Of a stretch of 64,000 nt of DNA, positions 58,811 to 64,000 are shown piece by piece (within the stretch, counting starts at the first letter, position 1; each line of letters begins with the position of its first letter). Source of the stretch: Sphingopyxis sp. QXT-31. GTDB taxonomy: Bacteria; Pseudomonadota; Alphaproteobacteria; Sphingomonadales; Sphingomonadaceae. The notes below the pieces were generated by a model. The model was not told the origin of the DNA and ran no database searches. It saw only the letters and a program-made list of their open reading frames with translations. The position numbers were made by a program, and so were the translations under genes. The stretch is taken from the NCBI RefSeq assembly GCF_001984035.1, contig NZ_CP019449.1, positions 1,550,001-1,614,000 on the forward strand, written 5' to 3'.

Positions 58811-59371
58811 TCAGCGCCGTCTCCCCTTCCACGCGCGTACCGCTGCCATTGTCTTCTCGACATGCGCCTGCGGCTTGTTGTCGGTATAGGCCAGCAAAAT
58901 CTTGCCGTCGGGGGCGATTAAGTACGACGTGCGGCTCGAGAGCATCGACCCGTCGGGACGCTGCATCGTCGCGTCATACTGCGCTGCGACCTTGGCGCCC
59001 GGGTCGGCCGCCACAGCGAATTTGTCGCGGCATTCGGAGCGCGAGAATTCGGCGACGCGGTCGATATTGCCCGCGGTCACCCCGATCACGCGCGCGCCGA
59101 GCTGGTTGAACTTGCCATTCGCCTCGGCAAACAGATTCGCTTCGACCGTACAGCCGGGGGTGAAGGCGGCGGGGAAGAAATAGAGCACAACCGGACCACC
59201 CCGCAGCGTCGCCTTCAGCGACAGACTGAATTCCTTGCCACCCTGCGCGGCCTTCAGCGTAAAATCGGGCGCCTTGGCCCCCTGCTGCAGCGCGGCGCCC
59301 AACGGCGCAGGCAGCACGACCAGCGACAGGCCAAGGCTGAGCGGCAAGGCGAATTTCATCAGGGCTTTCAT
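58811..59371 (-). CDS. Exported BCP/AhpC-type peroxiredoxin
   Basis: A 186-residue protein with a signal peptide (MKFALPLSLGLSLVVLPAPLGA) and an AhpC/TSA domain: GAKAPDFTLKAAQGG, the peroxidatic cysteine in FFPAAFTPGCTVEA, a second Cys in SRSECRDKFAVAADP that can resolve it, and RTSYLIAPDGKILLAY. Periplasmic location is inferred. GGAGG lies 7 nt before ATG 59371. Confidence 0.9.
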   Translation of the reverse strand: MKALMKFALPLSLGLSLVVLPAPLGAALQQGAKAPDFTLKAAQGGKEFSLSLKATLRGGPVVLYFFPAAFTPGCTVEANLFAEANGKFNQLGARVIGVTAGNIDRVAEFSRSECRDKFAVAADPGAKVAAQYDATMQRPDGSMLSSRTSYLIAPDGKILLAYTDNKPQAHVEKTMAAVRAWKGRRR

Positions 59372-59500
59372 CGGGCGACCTCCACGACCGGCGGAACCGG
59401 ACGCCGCCGTGGACAGTCTAGCCGATATTCGCCCGCGTGCCGCAAAAAATCGTCGCACGGCGGCGGCGCTCCAAAGCGGAGCGCCGCCGCCCGCGCAATC

Positions 59501-59872
59501 TCAGCAGCGACGCCCGCCGCGATCGATCTCGCGCCCGATCAGCGCGCCCGCCGCGCCGCCGATGATCGTCCCCGGCAGCCGGTCGCCATAGCGATCGACC
59601 TCGCGGCCGAGTAGCGCGCCTGCGGCGCCGCCGACGATCAGGCCGGTCGTGCCGCTGCCGCGGCGGCAATTATAGCGGCGCTCGCGATAGTCGCGGCGAT
59701 AATCCCGGCGGTAATCACGCCGATAGTCGCGGCGATAATCGCTGTAGCGGTCGTGGTCGCGGTAATAGCCATGGCGGTGGTGCCGGTCGCGGGCATCGGC
59801 CTCGACCGGCAGCGCCGCCACGGCGCTGGCGCCGATCAATGCGGTCAAAGCCAGTTTCTTGAGCAGAAACAT
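59501..59872 (-). CDS. Glycine-zipper 2TM protein with DYRR tandem repeats
   Basis: A 123-residue protein: a signal peptide (LALTALIGASAVAALPVEA), a His/Arg/Tyr/Asp-rich stretch, five tandem DYRR units (residues 45-64), then two glycine-zipper copies, GLIVGGAAGALLGREVDR and TIIGGAAGALIGREIDR. Glycine-zipper proteins associate with or insert in the outer membrane; the function is unknown. GGAG precedes ATG 59872. It is divergent from the dioxygenase gene. Confidence 0.85.
   Translation of the reverse strand: MFLLKKLALTALIGASAVAALPVEADARDRHHRHGYYRDHDRYSDYRRDYRRDYRRDYRRDYRERRYNCRRGSGTTGLIVGGAAGALLGREVDRYGDRLPGTIIGGAAGALIGREIDRGGRRC
59684..59740. repeat. In-frame 12-bp tandem repeat
   Basis: About five copies of a 12-bp unit encode DYRR (the last ends DYRE). 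The unit length is a multiple of three, so expansion or contraction changes the repeat number without shifting the frame. Copies differ at synonymous positions, so the array is not recent. Confidence 0.75.
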
Positions 59873-60038
59873 TTCTCTTCTCCAGTTTCGCCCCCTCGCG
59901 GTCAGAGTAGGAAATGAAAGATGGCGCCTCGCTGAATTGTGCCCGCCCCCAAGCGCCCGGCGCCTCGCTTCGGCGAGCTTTCGGGGCGCCCTGCCGCGCC
60001 CGATTGACGCCGCGCGGCAACAGGCGCAGCATCGCGCC

Positions 60039-60884
60039 ATGACCCTGACCATCGTCCCCAGCGGCCAATCATGCGGCGCCCGCGTCACCGGCGTCGACCT
60101 GACCCAGCCGCTCGACCCCGCCACCGTCGCCGAAATCCGCGCCGCCTGGCTCGACCATCATGTCCTCGCCTTTTCGGGCCAAGAGATGAGCGACGACGAT
60201 CTCGAGCGCTTCACCGGCTATTTCGGCGGTTTCGGCGACGATCCCTTCATTAAGCCGATCCCCGGCCGCCAGCATGTCATCGCCGTCCGCCGCCGCCACG
60301 ACGAGACCGCGCCGCTCTTTGCTGAAAACTGGCACAGCGACTGGAGCTTCCAGGCCCGCCCACCTGCGGGCACCTGCCTGCTCGGCATCACCATCCCGCC
60401 GGTCGGCGGCGACACCGAATTTTCGAACCAGCACGCCGCGCTCGATGCGATGCCCAATGCTCTGCGCGCCAAGATCGAGGGCAAACAGGCGATCCACAGC
60501 GCGCGCGCGGGCTATGCCCCCTCGGGCATGTATGGTGCGAACGACAAGAACCGCAGCATGGACATTGTCTCGGGCGAGGAAGCACTCGATACCCAGCTCC
60601 ACCCGATCATCCGCAAGCACCCCGAGACCGGCCGCGAGGGGCTGTTCGGCTGCGCGGGCTATATCATCGGCATCGACGGCATGGACGATGCCGAGGCGAT
60701 CCCGCTGATCGTCGAGCTGCTCCACTGGCAGGGCCGCGAGGAATTCCGCTACACCCACAAATGGGAGCCCGACATGCTGATCCTGTGGGACAACCGCTCG
60801 GTCCTCCACCGCGCGACCGGTGGTTATGACGGGTACGACCGCCTGCTCCACCGCACGACGATCGCGGCTTGGGACGGGGGCTGA
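60039..60884 (+). CDS. TauD/TfdA-family 2-oxoglutarate-dependent dioxygenase
   Basis: A 281-residue Fe(II)/2-oxoglutarate oxygenase. The facial triad is seen as His-x-Asp in ENWHSDWSF and a distal His in LLHRTTIAAW, with the 2-oxoglutarate Arg following; GARVTGVDLTQPLDPATV is the typical N-terminus, and WDNRSVLHRATGGYDG is present. Family members oxidise taurine, alkyl sulfates or aromatic ethers; no sulfonate transport genes adjoin, so the substrate is open. ATG 60039 fits the family start. Confidence 0.9.
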   Translation: MTLTIVPSGQSCGARVTGVDLTQPLDPATVAEIRAAWLDHHVLAFSGQEMSDDDLERFTGYFGGFGDDPFIKPIPGRQHVIAVRRRHDETAPLFAENWHSDWSFQARPPAGTCLLGITIPPVGGDTEFSNQHAALDAMPNALRAKIEGKQAIHSARAGYAPSGMYGANDKNRSMDIVSGEEALDTQLHPIIRKHPETGREGLFGCAGYIIGIDGMDDAEAIPLIVELLHWQGREEFRYTHKWEPDMLILWDNRSVLHRATGGYDGYDRLLHRTTIAAWDGG

Positions 60885-60926
60885 GAGACGAATGGCTGCG
60901 TTGGGGTGGAAAGCCGCACTCTAAAT

Positions 60927-61030
60927 CTCGTCATGCTGAACTCGTTTCAGCATCCATGGCCTGAACTCTCGTCCGACGCTGCGCCGAAGAAAACGGCAGA
61001 CCATGGATCCTGAAACAAGTTCAGGATGAG
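60927..61030. repeat. Extragenic palindromic element (CTGAAACAAGTTCAGGATGA type)
   Basis: CTCGTCATGCTGAACTCGTT (from 60927, running to 60959 with TTTCAGCATCCATGG) and an imperfect inverted copy (61001-61030, CCATGGATCCTGAAACAAG...GATGAG) surround about 40 bp. It occupies most of the 249-bp gap before the host-attachment-type gene. Confidence 0.75.
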
Positions 61031-61133
61031 CTACCCTCCCCAACCCGACCAACCGCCCCCTCCATCCGACACCCCGCCGAAACCCGCACCGCGCCCGCGC
61101 GTTTCCCCTTCAACCGAAGAAGGAGAAACACCC

Positions 61134-61583
61134 ATGCCGCTCCCCCACGACACGCTCGTCCTCGTCGCCGACGGCCGCAAGGCGCTGTTCTTGCGCAACG
61201 AAGGCGACAAGCAGCAGATCGACCTGCGCACCGCGGCGCATGAGGAGCGCGAGGATCGCAAGAACAGCGACATCAAGACCGCCCCCTCGGGCCAGTCCTA
61301 TGCCCCCGCGGGCACGGGGCTGTCGGGCGGGACGATGGGCGAGCCCGACTTCCACCAGCTCGAGGAAGACCGCTTCGCCAAGGACGTCAGCGCAAAGATC
61401 AACGCGATGGCACTCGCGGGCGAATTCGACGACCTCGTCGTCGTCGCCCCCGCGCGCACGATGGGAGAGCTCCGCCAGCATTGGCACAAGGAGACCCAGC
61501 GCCGCATCGCCGGCGAGCATGTCAAGGAAATGACCGCGCGCCCGATCGGCGACATCGAGGCCTTATTGATTGGCGAAGCCTAG
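61134..61583 (+). CDS. Host-attachment-required family protein
   Basis: A 149-residue protein matching the family annotated as required for attachment to host cells: LVLVADGRKALFLRNEGD, AAHEEREDRKNSDIKTAPSG, EEDRFAKDVSAKIN, LVVVAPARTMGELR and VKEMTARPIGDIEALL. The fold resembles release-factor-like (baeRF) domains, so an RNA or translation role is conceivable. ATG 61134 has AGGAG 8 nt upstream; an earlier in-frame ATG lies in repeat sequence and codes a Pro-rich non-homologous stretch. Its stop overlaps the convergent YhhN gene by four bases. Confidence 0.85.
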   Translation: MPLPHDTLVLVADGRKALFLRNEGDKQQIDLRTAAHEEREDRKNSDIKTAPSGQSYAPAGTGLSGGTMGEPDFHQLEEDRFAKDVSAKINAMALAGEFDDLVVVAPARTMGELRQHWHKETQRRIAGEHVKEMTARPIGDIEALLIGEA

Positions 61584-62260
61584 GCCGCGGCGTCCCGGCT
61601 GCGCGCTTCTGCGGATAGGGTGCTCACCACCCCCCAGGCGATCAGCGCCTGTCCGCCGAAATAGAGCGGCCAGACCAGCCACATCGTGACGTCCTTGCTC
61701 AGCACGCCGCCCTCGCCCGCGAAGATGAACAGATCGCTAGCGAGGAACAGCATTGCGCCGATCCCGGTGCGATAGCGCGGAAAGCGGCTGGTCCATGCCG
61801 CCGCGGCCATCGCGGCGACGAACAGGGAATAGACGGCGGCATGCCACCAGCCCGGCTGCGGGCTCAGCATCCCCCACACGATGACAAGCGTGGCGGGCAT
61901 GGCGATCCAGCCGAGTAGCCGCTGCGACGACGCCAGCTGCGGCCGCCGGTTCATCAGATAGAGCGCAATCGCGATTAGATGCCCGATCACGAAAGCCACC
62001 GCGCCCTTTTCGAGCCCTATGGCGTCGAGCAGATAATCGCCAAGCGCCCCGAACCCCAGTGCCGCCGCAATCAGCCAGCCGTCGCGCCCACGCGCGTTCG
62101 CTGCGGCCCAGAGCGCCAGGAAACCCACGCCCGTCGTCTTCCACGCCCAGATCGCGGGCCCGCCGAGCCGCAGGAACACCGCGACGAAAAAGCTGATCCC
62201 GCCGGCCAGCGCCAGCCACCACAGCCACCGCGCCCGATCCCAGCCCTTTGTCCCGCTCAT
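61580..62260 (-). CDS. YhhN-family membrane protein (lysoplasmalogenase type)
   Basis: A 226-residue protein with about seven or eight hydrophobic helices and the YhhN signatures [24 protein letters not shown] and [14 protein letters not shown]. The eukaryotic member TMEM86B is a lysoplasmalogenase; the bacterial function is uncertain. It is divergent from trmFO with a 62-bp intergenic region. Confidence 0.87.
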   Translation of the reverse strand: MSGTKGWDRARWLWWLALAGGISFFVAVFLRLGGPAIWAWKTTGVGFLALWAAANARGRDGWLIAAALGFGALGDYLLDAIGLEKGAVAFVIGHLIAIALYLMNRRPQLASSQRLLGWIAMPATLVIVWGMLSPQPGWWHAAVYSLFVAAMAAAAWTSRFPRYRTGIGAMLFLASDLFIFAGEGGVLSKDVTMWLVWPLYFGGQALIAWGVVSTLSAEARSRDAAA

Positions 62261-62322
62261 CCCGCGCCCCTTTGCATCTTCGCTCCAAGGCGCCTACTGC
62301 GCGGCGGACCAACGGCAAGTCA

Positions 62323-63684
62323 ATGATTAGGGCAAAAGTGGCGCACGACATTCACATCATCGGCGGCGGCCTCGCCGGCTCCGAAGCCGCCTGGCAGCTC
62401 GCCGAGGCGGGCTATCGCGTCCGCCTGTCCGAGATGCGCGGCGGCGGCGACATGACCCCGGCGCATCAGGGCGACACGCTCGCCGAGATGGTCTGCTCGA
62501 ACAGCTTCCGCAGCGACGACGGCGACAGCAACGCCGTCGGCCTCCTCCACCGTGAGATGCGCAGCCTCGGCTCGATCATCATGCGCGAGGCCGACGCCAC
62601 CAAGGTTCCTGCCGGTTCGGCGCTCGCAGTCGACCGCGACCTCTTTTCGGGCGGGGTCACCCGCGCGCTCGAAAACCACCCGAACATCAGCATCGTCCGC
62701 GAACGCATCGACACGCTGCCCGCCGAAGGCCTCACTATCGTCGCGACCGGTCCGCTCACCGCCGCATCGCTGGCCGACAGCATCGGCAGCGCAACCGGCA
62801 AGGACGCCCTCGCCTTCTTCGATGCCATCGCCCCCATCGTCTACCGCGACAGCATAGACATGGACGTCGCCTGGATGGCGAGCCGCTGGGACAAGGTCGG
62901 CCCGATCGGCGACGGCAAGGACTATATCAACTGCCCGATGGACAAGGACCAATATCACGCCTTCGTCCAGGGGCTCGTCGACGGCGACAAGACCGAATTC
63001 AAGGAGTGGGAGACGAACACCCCCTATTTCGAAGGCTGCATGCCGATCGAAGTCATGGCCGAACGCGGCCCCGAAACGCTCCGCTTCGGCCCGATGAAGG
63101 GCGTCGGCCTCGACAATCCGCGCACCGGACGCTGGCCCTATGCCGTCGTCCAGCTGCGCCAGGACAATGCGCTCGGCACTTTGTGGAACATGGTCGGCTT
63201 CCAGACCAAGCTCAAGCACGCCGCCCAAGTCGAGCTGTTCCGCACCATTCCCGGGCTCGAAAAGGCCGAATTCGCGCGCCTCGGCGGCCTCCACCGCAAC
63301 AGCTTCATCCGCTCGCCCGAACTGCTCGACGGCCAGCTCCGCCTCAAATCGGCGCCGCATATCCGCTTTGCCGGTCAGATCACCGGCTGTGAGGGCTATG
63401 TCGAGAGCGCCGCGATCGGCCTCGTCGCCGCGCGCTTCGCCGCCGCCGAGCTCGGCGGCCGCACCCTGCCCCCGCCGCCGCTCGAGACCGCGCTCGGCGC
63501 GCTGCTCGGCCATATCACCGGCGGGGCCGACGCGACGAGCTACCAGCCGATGAACGTCAATTTCGGCCTCTTCCCGCCGCTTGCCGAGGATGTGCTCAAG
63601 AAGGACCGCAAGCTGGGCTATACGCAGCGCGCGGGGACGAAGCTGGCGGAATGGATGAAGCTCGCCGAGGGCGTCTTAGCCTAG
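62323..63684 (+). CDS. trmFO: Folate/FAD-dependent tRNA m5U54 methyltransferase
   Basis: A 453-residue flavoprotein methylating U54 in the tRNA T-loop with methylenetetrahydrofolate. FAD motif [77 protein letters not shown] and [16 protein letters not shown] are all diagnostic. ATG 62323 matches the family start. Its stop overlaps the convergent EF-hand gene by four bases. Confidence 0.97.
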   Translation: MIRAKVAHDIHIIGGGLAGSEAAWQLAEAGYRVRLSEMRGGGDMTPAHQGDTLAEMVCSNSFRSDDGDSNAVGLLHREMRSLGSIIMREADATKVPAGSALAVDRDLFSGGVTRALENHPNISIVRERIDTLPAEGLTIVATGPLTAASLADSIGSATGKDALAFFDAIAPIVYRDSIDMDVAWMASRWDKVGPIGDGKDYINCPMDKDQYHAFVQGLVDGDKTEFKEWETNTPYFEGCMPIEVMAERGPETLRFGPMKGVGLDNPRTGRWPYAVVQLRQDNALGTLWNMVGFQTKLKHAAQVELFRTIPGLEKAEFARLGGLHRNSFIRSPELLDGQLRLKSAPHIRFAGQITGCEGYVESAAIGLVAARFAAAELGGRTLPPPPLETALGALLGHITGGADATSYQPMNVNFGLFPPLAEDVLKKDRKLGYTQRAGTKLAEWMKLAEGVLA

Positions 63685-64000
63685 CATTTGCACTTCGCGA
63701 CCACCGCCCTTTTCAGCGCCGTCGTCGCGAACTCCGCGCGGCTGAGCCCGCCCGACTTGTCCTTGTCCGCCCCCGCGAAGCGCTCGCCCGTCGCCCCGGC
63801 CCATTCCTCGAAGGTCAGCAGGTTGTTGCCGTCCTTGTCGAGCTTGCGGAACGCTGCGGTGCGCGTCGACATCATCTCGATCCGGCTTACCACCTCGTTG
63901 CGGTCGCGGTCGTAGCGGTTGAAGCGCCGTTCCTCGCGCGAGGCCTCCTTCGCCGCGGGCAAGGCGGGCGGCGCGGGCCCGCGCTTCGGCGCGCCCGCCG
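63681..64000 (-). CDS. Partial EF-hand calcium-binding protein
   Basis: The gene runs off the right edge; the visible C-terminal 106 residues start in a Pro/Ala/Gly-rich stretch and continue through three EF-hand-like loops: [24 protein letters not shown] and [12 protein letters not shown], ending in CKC. The second and third loops keep the acidic ligands; the first is weaker. Such proteins in sphingomonads are often exported, but the N-terminus is not visible. TTG 63962 is an internal in-frame codon and not the likely start. Confidence 0.8.
   Translation of the reverse strand, partial: AGAPKRGPAPPALPAAKEASREERRFNRYDRDRNEVVSRIEMMSTRTAAFRKLDKDGNNLLTFEEWAGATGERFAGADKDKSGGLSRAEFATTALKRAVVAKCKC

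Noticed and set aside
61026..61133. Earlier start for the host-attachment-type protein
   Set aside because: The extra residues derive from the palindromic element and a Pro-rich stretch; ATG 61134 has AGGAG at proper spacing.

Overview
The window is about 64 kb of high-GC, gene-dense chromosome from an alphaproteobacterium, most likely a Sphingomonadales member close to Sphingopyxis. That placement is inferred from protein style, from the gene order tpiA-ppiD-trpE..trpGDC-moaC-moeA-lexA-comEC-gltX-gltA, from GTTC-N7-GTTC LexA operators, from the presence of TrmFO, and from the families of dispersed extragenic palindromes. No rRNA, tRNA, insertion sequence, prophage or CRISPR array was seen. 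Almost all of it is core or housekeeping DNA with a few accessory genes.

Layout. 1-1481 (minus): a surface-type repeat protein cut by the left edge, with a G10 tract and a hairpin at its start, then a periplasmic repeat protein. 1693-3800 (plus): a CoA-transferase and two tandem MAPEG membrane proteins. 3936-13820 (minus): a long run of genes, many overlapping by a few bases (ETF-QO, secreted TPR protein, ispE, N-formylglutamate amidohydrolase, ilvD, lipoprotein, NAD(P)HX repair enzyme, RNA m5U methyltransferase). 13939-18288 (plus): a degenerate uracil-DNA glycosylase-like protein, a lytic transglycosylase, moaB and a LexA-box-preceded radical SAM protein. 18401-31170: acyl-CoA ligase, dnaE, a Yip1-like membrane protein, glutathione peroxidase, the Lol exporter, a candidate structured RNA, a Crp-family regulator, pyrG, secG and tpiA. 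31326-47851: ppiD-like chaperone, trp genes, molybdopterin genes, lexA, comEC, gltX and gltA. 47910-51529 (minus): a three-gene unit of a histidine-kinase-like protein without its phospho-acceptor His, an unknown protein, and a membrane fusion protein with degenerate nucleotidyltransferase and CDP-alcohol-transferase features. 51640-64000: SDR, gyrA, DUF952, amidohydrolase, PRC-barrel, DJ-1/PfpI, peroxiredoxin, glycine-zipper protein, TauD-type dioxygenase, host-attachment-type protein, YhhN, trmFO and a partial EF-hand protein.

Functional links. TrpE, TrpG, TrpD and TrpC make indole-glycerol phosphate from chorismate. MoaC, MoeA and MoaB serve molybdopterin cofactor synthesis. LolC/E-type permease and LolD release lipoproteins. 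LexA has a recognisable autoregulatory operator, and the same operator pattern lies upstream of the SplB-like radical SAM gene.

The observations most worth checking are the G10 tract and the SD-in-loop hairpin at the left end, the SOS box before the radical SAM gene, the unassigned structured RNA near 27.1 kb, and the pseudokinase/fusion-protein unit. The only gene-free stretch longer than 300 bases is 26927-27265, which holds the RNA candidate. The shorter large gaps (6.55, 17.0, 18.3, 24.3, 30.2, 36.6 and 60.9 kb) hold inverted-repeat elements.
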